DNA from: Ideonella dechloratans
Lineage (GTDB): Bacteria; Pseudomonadota; Gammaproteobacteria; Burkholderiales; Burkholderiaceae_C
NCBI RefSeq assembly: GCF_021049305.1
Contig: NZ_CP088081.1
Coordinates: forward strand, 248,001-312,000
DNA length: 64,000 bases
Reading direction: 5' to 3'
Shown here: piece after piece, positions 26,272-34,747 of the stretch
How positions within the stretch are numbered: the stretch's first letter is position 1
Layout: the number at the start of each line of letters is the position of its first letter
The notes under the pieces: generated by a model
Seen by the model: the letters and a program-made list of their open reading frames with translations, nothing else
Databases searched by the model: none
What the model was told of the DNA's origin: nothing
Made by a program: the position numbers and the translations under genes

Positions 26272-27939
26272 ATGACTGCACCCGTCCGCTGCTTCATCAC
26301 AGCCCGCCGCCCGGCTTGCCGGATGCTGGCGCTGGCCGTGTTGCTGGCCGCCCAAGCCGGTGCCCGGGCTGCCGCGCCTGAGCTGCCGCAAGCCCCGCTG
26401 CAGGTGGCGGCGGCTCCCTCGGCCAGCGTCGCCGCCTCTGCCACGGCGCCCGCTGCACCCAGCGCGGCCAGCATCGCCGCCCCCTTCTTCGACCGCCTGG
26501 GCGAGCGCGCCCGCAGCCTGGCCGGCCAGCCCTACGCCCCGGTGCCCAGCCGCACCCCGCAGGCCCTGAAGGACCTGAGCTACGACCAGGCCCGCGACAT
26601 CCGCTTCCGGCCCGACCACGCCGTCTGGCGCAGCCTGGGCCTGCCCTTCGAGCTGATGTTCTTCCACCTGGGCAAGTACCAGACCGAGCCGGTGCGCATG
26701 CACGAGCTGTCGCCGGATGGCGAACGCGCGCTGCCCTACCGGCCGGAGGACTTCGACTACGGCGCCAACACCGCCCTGCAGCCCGCCGCCTGGGGCGACA
26801 TCGGCCACGCCGGCTTTCGCGTGCACTACCCGCTCAATGGCAGCGCCTACAAGGACGAGCTGATCGTCTTCCAGGGCGCCAGCTACTTCCGCGCCCTGGG
26901 CGCCGGCCAGCATTACGGCCTGTCGGCCCGTGGTTTGGCGGTCGATTCGGCCGGCGGCAGCGGCCCCGAGGAATTCCCCCGCTTCACCGACTTCTGGGTC
27001 GTGCGGCCCGAGGCCGGCGCCAAGGTGCTGACCGTCTTCGCGCTGCTGGATTCCCCGCGCGTGGCCGGCGCCTACCGCTTCGACATCCAGCCCGGCCAGA
27101 GCACCGCGGTCAACGTCCAGGCGCGCGTCTTCCTGCGCCAGACCACCCAGCCCATCCGCACCCTGGGCATCGCGCCGCTGACCAGCATGTTCCAGTTCGG
27201 CGAGAACCAGCCCAACAAGGACGACTTCCGCCCCGAGGTGCACGACAGCGACGGCCTGATGGTGGCCAGCGGCACCGGCGAATGGCTGTGGCGCCCGCTG
27301 CAGAACCCGCGCTGGCCGCTGGTCACGTCCTTCGCCATGCCTTCGCTGCGCGGTTTCGGCCTGATGCAGCGCGACCGCAGCTTCGCCAGCTACGAGGACC
27401 CCGAGGCCCGTTATGAAAAGCGTCCTTCGGCCTGGGTGACGCCGGTGGGCGACTGGGGTGCCGGCCGCGTGGAGCTGATGCAGCTGCCCACGCCGGACGA
27501 GACCAACGACAACATCGTCGCCTACTGGGTGCCGGCCCAGCTGCCCGCCGCGGGCCAGCCGCTGAACCTGGCCTGGCGCATCGACTGGCAGGGCGACGCC
27601 CAGCAGCGCCCGCCCGCCCTGTGGGTCAGCCAGACCCGCGCCGGCCGCGGCTTTGCCGCCCTGGCCGCGGGCGAGCGCCAGTTCGTCATCGACTTCAACG
27701 GCACGGTGGGCGGCAAGCCCCTGCCCGACAACGCCGCCGTGCAGGCGGTGGTCAGCAGCAACGACGCCGGCCGCATCACCGAACAGAACGTCTACCGCGT
27801 GGACGCCACCGGCGCCTGGCGACTGACCCTGCGCGTGCAGACCCTGGACCCGGCCCGGCCGGTCGAGCTGCGCGCCTACCTGCGCTCCGGTGCCGACACC
27901 GTGAGCGAAACCTGGACCCAGATCCTTCCTCCGCAATGA
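26272..27939 (+). CDS. opgG: Glucan biosynthesis protein G (periplasmic OpgG/MdoG)
   Basis: A 555-residue periplasmic protein needed for assembly of osmoregulated periplasmic glucans. A signal peptide with a basic n-region (TARRPACR), hydrophobic core LALAVLLAAQAG and ARA cleavage precedes a linker. The OpgG domain then starts at RARSLAGQPYAPVPS, with conserved DIRFRPDHAVWRSLGLPFEL and FFHLGKYQTEPV. The ATG at 26272 is almost at the predicted sigma-54 start point and has no Shine-Dalgarno; ATG 26323 is an alternative giving a minimal signal peptide. The stop overlaps the opgH start (ATGA). Confidence 0.93.
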   Translation: MTAPVRCFITARRPACRMLALAVLLAAQAGARAAAPELPQAPLQVAAAPSASVAASATAPAAPSAASIAAPFFDRLGERARSLAGQPYAPVPSRTPQALKDLSYDQARDIRFRPDHAVWRSLGLPFELMFFHLGKYQTEPVRMHELSPDGERALPYRPEDFDYGANTALQPAAWGDIGHAGFRVHYPLNGSAYKDELIVFQGASYFRALGAGQHYGLSARGLAVDSAGGSGPEEFPRFTDFWVVRPEAGAKVLTVFALLDSPRVAGAYRFDIQPGQSTAVNVQARVFLRQTTQPIRTLGIAPLTSMFQFGENQPNKDDFRPEVHDSDGLMVASGTGEWLWRPLQNPRWPLVTSFAMPSLRGFGLMQRDRSFASYEDPEARYEKRPSAWVTPVGDWGAGRVELMQLPTPDETNDNIVAYWVPAQLPAAGQPLNLAWRIDWQGDAQQRPPALWVSQTRAGRGFAALAAGERQFVIDFNGTVGGKPLPDNAAVQAVVSSNDAGRITEQNVYRVDATGAWRLTLRVQTLDPARPVELRAYLRSGADTVSETWTQILPPQ

Positions 27940-30116
27940 CCATGACCCACACCCGCACTCCGAGCACCACCCCGTCGGGCGCCACCGCGGCCCCGGGCAT
28001 GCCCCCCATCCACCGTGGCAGCATGAAGCCCCAGCCCTGGCTGGGCGTGACGCGCCGCCTGCGCGGCGACACCGCCCCGGCCGACGCGCCCTGGCGCGAG
28101 AGCGCCGCGCGCAGCGCCGCCGCCCCCGCCGCCTGGGAAGCCGCCGCCAAGACCCGCCGCCGCTGGCTGCTGTTCTGGGTGCTGTCGGCCACCCTGCTGT
28201 CGGCCGGCCTGCTCTGGAGCATCCAGCCCAGCGCCGGCACCAATGTGGTCGAGCTGGCCCAGGTCGCCCTGTTCACCCTGCTGTTCGCCTGGGTGGCCGC
28301 CGGTGCCATCACCGCGGTGATGGGATTCTGGGTCACCCTCAAGGGCGACCGCCACACCCTCTCGGCCCAGGACGCCGAGGGCGTGACCCTGCCGGCCGAT
28401 GCCCGCACCGCGGTCATCATGCCCATCTGCAACGAGGACGTGACCACCGTCTTCGCCGGCCTGCGCGCCACCTGCGAATCGCTGACCGCCTCGGGCGCCC
28501 AGCGCCTGTTCGACGTCTTCGTGCTGTCGGACACCAACCGCCCCGAAGTGCGTGCTGCCGAGCTGCGTGCCTGGCAGACGATGCGCGAGCAACTGGCCGC
28601 CGGCGGCAGCGACATCCGCGTGTACTACCGCTGGCGCCAGCTGCGCACCCGCCGCAAGGCCGGCAACGTGGCCGACTTCTGCCGCCGCTGGGGCCGTGAC
28701 TACCGCTACATGGTGGTGATGGACGCCGACAGCGTGATGAGCGGCGACACCCTGGTGACGCTGGCCCGCCTGATGGAGAAGAACCCGCGCGCCGGCATCC
28801 TGCAGACCGCTCCGCGCGCCTGCGGCCATGCCACCCTGCACGCCCGCGCCCAGCAGTTCGCCAGCCGGGTGACCGGCCGCCTGTTCACCCTGGGCATGCA
28901 GTTCTGGCAGCTGGGCGAGGCCCACTACTGGGGCCACAACGCCATCATCCGCGTCGAACCCTTCATGAAGCACTGCGGCCTGGGCACCCTGCCGGGCACC
29001 GGCGCGCTGGCCGGCGAGATCCTCTCGCACGACTTCGTCGAGGCCGCGCTGATGCGTCGCGCCGGCTACGAGGTGTGGCTGGTGGGCGACCTGGAAGGCA
29101 GCTACGAGCAGCAACCGCCGCACCTGCTGGCCGAGCTGCAGCGCGACCGCCGCTGGTGCCAGGGCAACCTGCAGAACGCCCGCCTGATCGCCGAGCCGGG
29201 CCTCAAGGGCGTGCACCGCGCCATGCTGGCCACCGGCGCCATGTCCTATGTGTCGGCCCCGCTGTGGCTGGCCTACGTGGTGCTGGGCGCCGGCATCTGG
29301 ATGAACAGCAACGACGACACCGTGCCGACCCTGCTGACCCACCGCAGCGTGATCACGCTGTGGATCACCACCGGCCTGATGCTGGCCCTGCCGCGCGTGC
29401 TGGGCGTGTGGGCCGTGCTGCGCCGGGGTGAGCAGGCCGCCTTCGGTGGCACCGTGCAGCTGATCGCCAGCTCAGTGCTGGAAGCGCTGATGTCGGCCAT
29501 CCAGGCCCCCATCCGCATGGCCGCGCACAGCCTCTTCGTCATCGGCGGCCTGACCGGCTGGACCCTGGAATGGAAGTCGCCCCCGCGGGAAGCCAGCGAC
29601 GTCAGCTGGACCGAGGCCCTGCGCCGCTTCGGCCCGCTGACCGCCGTGGTGGCCGTGGCCCTGGTGGCGGTGTCCAGCGTGTCGCCGGCCACCACGCTGT
29701 GGTTGCTGCCCATGGGCCTGCCGCTGCTGTTCTCGGTGCCCTTCACGGTGCTGAGCAGCCAGGGCGCGCTGGGCCAGCGCCTGCGCGACGCCGGCTGGCT
29801 GACCATCCCCGAGGAAGCGCGTTCGCCCGCCGTGCTGCGCCAGGCCTGGCACTACGCCCAGCTCTACGCCAACCTGCCGGCCCTGGCCACCGCGCTGCTG
29901 TCGGACCTGCCGCGCCTGGCGTCCCTGGCCATGAAGGCCGTGGGCCCGCGCCACACCGGCCAGGGCCTGCGCGGCGAAGCCCGCCGCCAGCGCATGCTGC
30001 AGCTCAGCCGCAACGCGCAGGACGCCGCCGCCGCCGAGCAGCTGCACTTCCTGAACGAGCCGCACAGCCTGCGTCTGCTGCATGCCGCCACCGCCGGCCA
30101 GGCCATGCCGCGCTGA
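27936..30116 (+). CDS. opgH: Glucans biosynthesis glucosyltransferase H (OpgH/MdoH)
   Basis: A 726-residue inner-membrane GT2 glucosyltransferase polymerising the beta-glucan backbone from UDP-glucose. After a cytoplasmic N-terminal tail come two membrane helices (about 78-95 and 108-133) and the catalytic domain, with VMPICNED-like donor site IMPICNEDVTTVF, DAD at 263-265, the base-region SHDFVEA near 366 and QRDRRW at 402-407. Further membrane helices follow. It is shorter than the roughly 850-residue E. coli protein, mainly at the termini. Start and stop codons are coupled with opgG. Confidence 0.95.
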   Translation: MTMTHTRTPSTTPSGATAAPGMPPIHRGSMKPQPWLGVTRRLRGDTAPADAPWRESAARSAAAPAAWEAAAKTRRRWLLFWVLSATLLSAGLLWSIQPSAGTNVVELAQVALFTLLFAWVAAGAITAVMGFWVTLKGDRHTLSAQDAEGVTLPADARTAVIMPICNEDVTTVFAGLRATCESLTASGAQRLFDVFVLSDTNRPEVRAAELRAWQTMREQLAAGGSDIRVYYRWRQLRTRRKAGNVADFCRRWGRDYRYMVVMDADSVMSGDTLVTLARLMEKNPRAGILQTAPRACGHATLHARAQQFASRVTGRLFTLGMQFWQLGEAHYWGHNAIIRVEPFMKHCGLGTLPGTGALAGEILSHDFVEAALMRRAGYEVWLVGDLEGSYEQQPPHLLAELQRDRRWCQGNLQNARLIAEPGLKGVHRAMLATGAMSYVSAPLWLAYVVLGAGIWMNSNDDTVPTLLTHRSVITLWITTGLMLALPRVLGVWAVLRRGEQAAFGGTVQLIASSVLEALMSAIQAPIRMAAHSLFVIGGLTGWTLEWKSPPREASDVSWTEALRRFGPLTAVVAVALVAVSSVSPATTLWLLPMGLPLLFSVPFTVLSSQGALGQRLRDAGWLTIPEEARSPAVLRQAWHYAQLYANLPALATALLSDLPRLASLAMKAVGPRHTGQGLRGEARRQRMLQLSRNAQDAAAAEQLHFLNEPHSLRLLHAATAGQAMPR

Positions 30117-30134
30117 GCCGCACCTGCTTGCTCC

Positions 30135-30159
30135 AAAGGGCCCTTCGGGGCCCTTTTTT
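30135..30159 (+). terminator. Intrinsic terminator of opgGH
   Basis: A perfect 9-bp stem AAAGGGCCC (30135-30143) with GGGCCCTTT, closed by a TTCG tetraloop and running into six T residues, 19 bp after the opgH stop. It is a textbook rho-independent terminator and also isolates the type VI secretion module that follows. Confidence 0.95.
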
Positions 30160-30334
30160 GTTGCTGCTGGTGACAAGCATGACAGCCCGTGTGGAAACTC
30201 CCCCGGATGGGTGACGAAGTGCCCGAACCCCCTTCCTAGAATCCGCGCGACCCGGGGCGTGCGAGTGTGACGAGTGTGGAATTGGCGTGCGCTGCGAGGT
30301 CCACACAACAGCCGGCCAGGGAGGGCGGCACACC

Positions 30335-33274
30335 ATGATCAGCAGCCTGACGAGCGCCCTGGCGAGCACCTTGGGGCTCTTCGACGATGAGCAGCGCCTG
30401 TACCGGCTCGATTCGCCCTGCGCCGAGCTGGCGGGCCTGCATGTGCAGGCCTGGGCCCTGCGCGAAGCGCTCAGCCGCCCCTGGGAGCTGCAGCTGCTGG
30501 CCGTCAGCGAGACCCAGGGCCTGGCGCTTCGCGCCCTGCTGGGCCAACCCCTGACCCTGGTCACCCGCCTGGCCGACGGCAGCGAGCAGCGCCGCAGCGG
30601 CCAGGTGCTGCAGGCCGCGGCCGAGGACAGCGACGGCGGCCTGTCGCGCTACCAGTTCACCGTCCAGCCCTGGCTGGGCTTTCTGGACCAGACGCTGCGC
30701 AGCCAGGTCTGGCAGGACACCCTGCTGACCGACCTCATCGACAGCGTGCTCGGCCGCTATGCCGCCTGGGCCAGCTGGCGCTGGGCGCCCTGCGTGAGCG
30801 AGCACCTGGGCGCCTCGGCCCAAGCCGGCGTGCGGCCCTACACCGTGCAGTACCGCGAGACCGATCTGGCCTTTCTGCAGCGCCTCTTGGCGCGCGAAGG
30901 CCTGGCCTACCGCTTCGAAGAGGCCGAGGACGGTCAACCCGGTCCCACCGTCGTCTTCTTCGCCGACAGCACATCCAGCCAGAGCTGCCCGGAAGACGCG
31001 GGCTCGGCCGCCTGGGGTGGCGTGCGCTTCCACCGCGACGGCGTGCAGGAAGGCCAGGACACGATCCAGGCCTTCGGCGGTCAACGCCAGCAGGCCGTGG
31101 CCGTGCTCAGCGCCACCCGCTACGACCCCGAGCAGGCCCGCCTGGTGGCCGCCGAGGTGGCCACCGCCGGCAGCGTGGGCGGTGAGAACGCCCCCTGGCT
31201 GGAAACCTACGAGAGCCTGGGCGAGAGCGGCCACGGGGCCTTGCTGGCCGACAGCGGCCAGCTCCAGCGCAGCCTCACCCTGGCCCAGCAGGCCATCGAA
31301 GCCCGCCACAAGACCTGGCTGGGCCGCTCGGTGGTGCGCAGCTTCAGCGCGGGCCAGCGCTTTGCGCTGACCGATTCCCCGCTGGACGCGCTGGACGCGC
31401 TGGACGACCTGCGCCCCGAAGAGGACAAGCAGTTCCTGCTGACCGAGCTCACCCACGCCGGCCTCAACAACCTGCCCAAGGACCTGGCCGAGACCCTCGC
31501 CCGCCAGTTCCAGCCCTGGGGCGGGCGGCGCCGCCACGACCCGCTGGCCGAGTTCTGGCCCGAGTGGCTGGAGCCCGCGCTGATCCGCCAGGCCCAGACC
31601 CGCGGCTACGCCAACGCCTTTGCCGCCATCCGTGCCCACATCCCCTGGCGGCCGCTGTGGGTGGACGAGCACGGCCAGTGCCTGTACCCGCGCGCGGTGG
31701 CGCCGGGCCCGCTGCTGGCCACCGTGGTGGGGCCCGACGGCAGCACCACTCCGCTGGGCGACCAGGAGGTGCACACCGACCGCCTGGGCCGGGTGCGCAT
31801 CCGCTACGAGTTCCAGGGCCAGGAAGACAACGCGCCGGGCACCGCGCTGGCCAGCCCCTGGGTGCGCGTGCTGCAGCCGCTGGCCGGCGAAGGCCAGGGC
31901 CTGCAGTGGACCCCGCGCATCGGCCACGAGGTGCTGGTGGGCCATGTGGACGACGACCTGGAGCAGCCCATCATCCTGTGCGGCCTGTACCACGGCCGGG
32001 GCGAGGGCGGTGTGCCCGCCACGCCGGGGGGCCAAGGGGCCGAGGCCGACACCAGCAGCTTTGCCAACAGCAGCGACGCCAGCCCCTCCGCCCAGGGCAA
32101 CCTGACCGGCGGCCACAGCCCGGCCTGGCACGGCGGCGCGCCGGGCGAGCTCAGCCAGGGCGGCCAGCGCAATGCCGCGGCCCTGTCCGGCTACAAGAGC
32201 AAGGAATTCGGCGGCAGCGGCTACAACCAGCTCGTGTTCGACGACAGCGACGGCCAGCTGCGGGTGCAGCTGGCCAGCACCCAGCACGCCAGCCAGCTCA
32301 ACCTGGGCCACCTCATCCACCAGGCCGACAACCACCGCGGCAGCTTCCGCGGCACCGGCTGGGAGCTGCGCACCGACGCCTACGGTGCCGTGCGCGCCCG
32401 CCAGGGCCTGCTCATCAGCACCTTCGGCACCCAAGCCGCCGAGCCCGCGGGCGACAACGCCGCGGGCATCGCCCTGGCCCGGCAACTGGGCACCCTGAGC
32501 CAGACCTTCAGCCAGGCCGCCGCCACCCACCAGACCGTGGCCTTCTCCGGCCAGTTGGGCAGCGCCCAGGCCGGCCGGAGCCGGGTGGACCCGAAGGCCG
32601 CGCCCATCCCCGCCTGGCTCACCCAGGTCAGCGGCATGGTCAGCGCCCAAGATGTGGACCAGGCCCAGGCCGATGCGGCCGGCAAGAACACCCAGGCCAG
32701 CGACGACAAGCTGCCCCACAGCACCGACGCCATCGCCGCCGTCAGCGCCCGTGGCGGCCTGCTGCAAACCGCGGCGGCCGACATCGTCTACGCCGCCGGC
32801 GAGAACATCCACCAGGCCAGCGCGCAAGACATCGACCAGGCCGTGGCCGGTGCCTACCGGCTGCACACCGGCCAGGCCATCGGCATCCTGGGCGGGGCCA
32901 TCCAGCCCGGCAGCCAGGCCGCGGGCACCGGCGTGACCCTGATCGCCGGGCAGGACCCGCTGAGCATCCAGGCCCAGGCCGGCAGCGCCCAACTGGCCGC
33001 GCAAAAGCAGCTGGCCATCCAGAGCCAGAGCGCCAGCGTCAACTGGGCCGCGGCCAAGAAGATCACCCTGGCCACCGCCGGCGGCGCCTCCATCACCCTG
33101 GAGGGCGGCAACATCACCTTCGAGTGCCCGGGGACCATCACGGTCAAGGCGGGGGCGAAGAGTTTTGAGGGTGGGGAGAAGGTGGATCACCCCATGCCGG
33201 TGATGCCGCAGCAGGTGTGCGTGGCGTGCCTGTTGAAGGCCGCCAGTGTCGGCGCCCCCTTTGCGCTGGGTTGA
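30335..33274 (+). CDS. vgrG: Type VI secretion tip protein VgrG
   Basis: A 979-residue VgrG. The N-terminal half is the gp27/gp5-like core (LYRLDSPCAELAGLHVQAW, YTVQYRETDLAFLQRLLAREG, DRLGRVRIRYEFQGQ, PRIGHEVLVGHVDDDLEQP). From about residue 640 comes the DUF2345 beta-helix spike extension, with the ending FECPGTITVKAGAKSF. No C-terminal enzymatic domain is visible, so effectors are probably attached through the adaptor encoded next. ATG 30335 follows GGGAGGG. The gene keeps the high GC of the chromosome, unlike the genes downstream. No sheath, baseplate or membrane-complex genes are in the window. Confidence 0.94.
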   Translation: MISSLTSALASTLGLFDDEQRLYRLDSPCAELAGLHVQAWALREALSRPWELQLLAVSETQGLALRALLGQPLTLVTRLADGSEQRRSGQVLQAAAEDSDGGLSRYQFTVQPWLGFLDQTLRSQVWQDTLLTDLIDSVLGRYAAWASWRWAPCVSEHLGASAQAGVRPYTVQYRETDLAFLQRLLAREGLAYRFEEAEDGQPGPTVVFFADSTSSQSCPEDAGSAAWGGVRFHRDGVQEGQDTIQAFGGQRQQAVAVLSATRYDPEQARLVAAEVATAGSVGGENAPWLETYESLGESGHGALLADSGQLQRSLTLAQQAIEARHKTWLGRSVVRSFSAGQRFALTDSPLDALDALDDLRPEEDKQFLLTELTHAGLNNLPKDLAETLARQFQPWGGRRRHDPLAEFWPEWLEPALIRQAQTRGYANAFAAIRAHIPWRPLWVDEHGQCLYPRAVAPGPLLATVVGPDGSTTPLGDQEVHTDRLGRVRIRYEFQGQEDNAPGTALASPWVRVLQPLAGEGQGLQWTPRIGHEVLVGHVDDDLEQPIILCGLYHGRGEGGVPATPGGQGAEADTSSFANSSDASPSAQGNLTGGHSPAWHGGAPGELSQGGQRNAAALSGYKSKEFGGSGYNQLVFDDSDGQLRVQLASTQHASQLNLGHLIHQADNHRGSFRGTGWELRTDAYGAVRARQGLLISTFGTQAAEPAGDNAAGIALARQLGTLSQTFSQAAATHQTVAFSGQLGSAQAGRSRVDPKAAPIPAWLTQVSGMVSAQDVDQAQADAAGKNTQASDDKLPHSTDAIAAVSARGGLLQTAAADIVYAAGENIHQASAQDIDQAVAGAYRLHTGQAIGILGGAIQPGSQAAGTGVTLIAGQDPLSIQAQAGSAQLAAQKQLAIQSQSASVNWAAAKKITLATAGGASITLEGGNITFECPGTITVKAGAKSFEGGEKVDHPMPVMPQQVCVACLLKAASVGAPFALG

Positions 33275-33280
33275 TGGACC

Positions 33281-34159
33281 ATGACACGCCTTGACCCTTT
33301 GGCATCACTGACGGCACACATGCAGGCGCTTGTGGCGGCATGTCCTCAGAGCTTCCTGTATGTACTGGTCGATGGGGCCATGCTGTCTCCTGACGATCCC
33401 GATCGTCATGTGTTGTCCGAGCGTGGCCTGCCACTGATGCCGACCCAGGCCCAAGCCACGCCGGATCAGTACTGGGCGCTGCCGCACCTGATCCCGCTGA
33501 CAGCGAGGGAGGTTGGCGGCGAGGGTTTGGCGCTTCGCACCAGCATGCGTTGGGCGTCTGAGGCGGATGCCGCCTCATGGCTGGCCAGCTCCTGGGACCG
33601 ATCGGTCTTGGTGGCTGCGCTGCGGGCGCGTCTGTGGGTACAGATCGACGAGCGCATGGGTGCGGTGCTTCGATACTCGGATGCGCGGGTGCTCCCGGTG
33701 CTGGCCCGTGTGCTGAGCCTGGAGCAACGTACAGAATTCTTCGCGCCCTTGGATGCTTGGTGGTACATGGGGCGTTCCGGCAACATTGAGAAGTTGGATC
33801 TGGCGATTTCGTCAGCGCCGAGGCCTGTGTTCGCGGAGGCTACCCTGTGTTTGGACGAGACGCAGCAAGCGGCCCTGCAAGAAGCCGCCGAGCCCGATGC
33901 GGTGGCTGCCATCCTGCGGCAGGAGTCACCCGAGTTCCTGCAACTGCAGCGGGCGGATCGGCATGAGTTTGTGTGCCGCAGCATGGCGGCCGCAAAGCAG
34001 TGGAAGCTGCAAAGCACCTTGGCACTGGCCCAATACAGTCTGATGGCTTTGGAGCTGGGCGAAGGCTTCGCTCAGACACCGCAGTGGGCGCCACTGATGG
34101 AAGACGTCAGAGCCGGAAGGCTGAGTCTGGCGCAAGCCGCTGAACGCGGTGGACATTGA
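33281..34159 (+). CDS. DUF4123 T6SS effector adaptor (Tap/TEC-like)
   Basis: A 292-residue protein with a DUF4123 domain near the N-terminus (FLYVLVDGAMLSPDD; later SSWDRSVLVAALRARLWV and FFAPLDAWWYMG). Proteins of this family act as chaperone-adaptors that load a specific effector on VgrG and are encoded between the two, as here. It starts 6 bp after vgrG. Codon use shifts to a visibly lower GC content from this gene onward. Confidence 0.85.
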   Translation: MTRLDPLASLTAHMQALVAACPQSFLYVLVDGAMLSPDDPDRHVLSERGLPLMPTQAQATPDQYWALPHLIPLTAREVGGEGLALRTSMRWASEADAASWLASSWDRSVLVAALRARLWVQIDERMGAVLRYSDARVLPVLARVLSLEQRTEFFAPLDAWWYMGRSGNIEKLDLAISSAPRPVFAEATLCLDETQQAALQEAAEPDAVAAILRQESPEFLQLQRADRHEFVCRSMAAAKQWKLQSTLALAQYSLMALELGEGFAQTPQWAPLMEDVRAGRLSLAQAAERGGH

Positions 34160-34183
34160 ACTCGCAGACAAGGAAGACCACGA

Positions 34184-34747
34184 ATGATCCCTCGGCGCCA
34201 TTTCTCCTGGTCACGCTGGGCCCCCCTGGTGCTTCTGTTCACCGCGCTCGCCGCTTGCCAACCGGCCCGTTCCGGCGGCAAGGCGGCCACGACACCGCCC
34301 CCCTCGAGCGAACCCCATACCCTCACCATCCTGGGCTACAACTACACCAATCGCTACATCGACCAGTTCTCGGTCAATGGCGCAGGGGGCGGCAACATGA
34401 GTGTCAGTACGCCCACCAGTTCTGGCGGAGGCGGCACCTGCTGTGCTGTTTGGATCGACGGAACACCCTTGCCGGTAACGATGCATGTGCGGTGGGTGGC
34501 CGATACGTGTGTTGAGTTTTTGACCAACAAGTATGGCGAAAGGCGCGCGACTGCGCGCAACACCTACAAAGAGCAAGACGTGGTGTTCAAAGGCCCTGTG
34601 CCCGCAGATCCAAATAACCTGGAGGTGCATTTCTATCCCGATGGGCACATTGAGATAGCTATTACCAAGATGCCTTCCAAACCGCTGCTCAAGCTCGATC
34701 CTGAGCGTGAAGTCAAGGCTGCCCTCTGCTCAGACGTTAAGCCATGA
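34184..34747 (+). CDS. DUF3304 lipoprotein, candidate immunity protein
   Basis: A 187-residue lipoprotein: signal sequence with lipobox LAAC (Cys near residue 25), a Pro/Ser linker, then a DUF3304-type domain beginning LTILGYNYTNRYIDQFSVNG, with a conserved-looking GGGGTCCAVW segment and a C-terminal Cys. DUF3304 proteins are frequent neighbours of Tle1-type phospholipase effectors. A periplasm-facing lipoprotein is well placed to protect against such an enzyme, but the immunity role is inference. It is coupled to the effector gene by an ATGA overlap. Confidence 0.75.
   Translation: MIPRRHFSWSRWAPLVLLFTALAACQPARSGGKAATTPPPSSEPHTLTILGYNYTNRYIDQFSVNGAGGGNMSVSTPTSSGGGGTCCAVWIDGTPLPVTMHVRWVADTCVEFLTNKYGERRATARNTYKEQDVVFKGPVPADPNNLEVHFYPDGHIEIAITKMPSKPLLKLDPEREVKAALCSDVKP

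Noticed and set aside
31379..31408. Triplicated CTGGACGCG within vgrG
   Set aside because: A codon-level repeat (LDALDALDD) inside a loop of the protein; no sign of a mobile or regulatory repeat.
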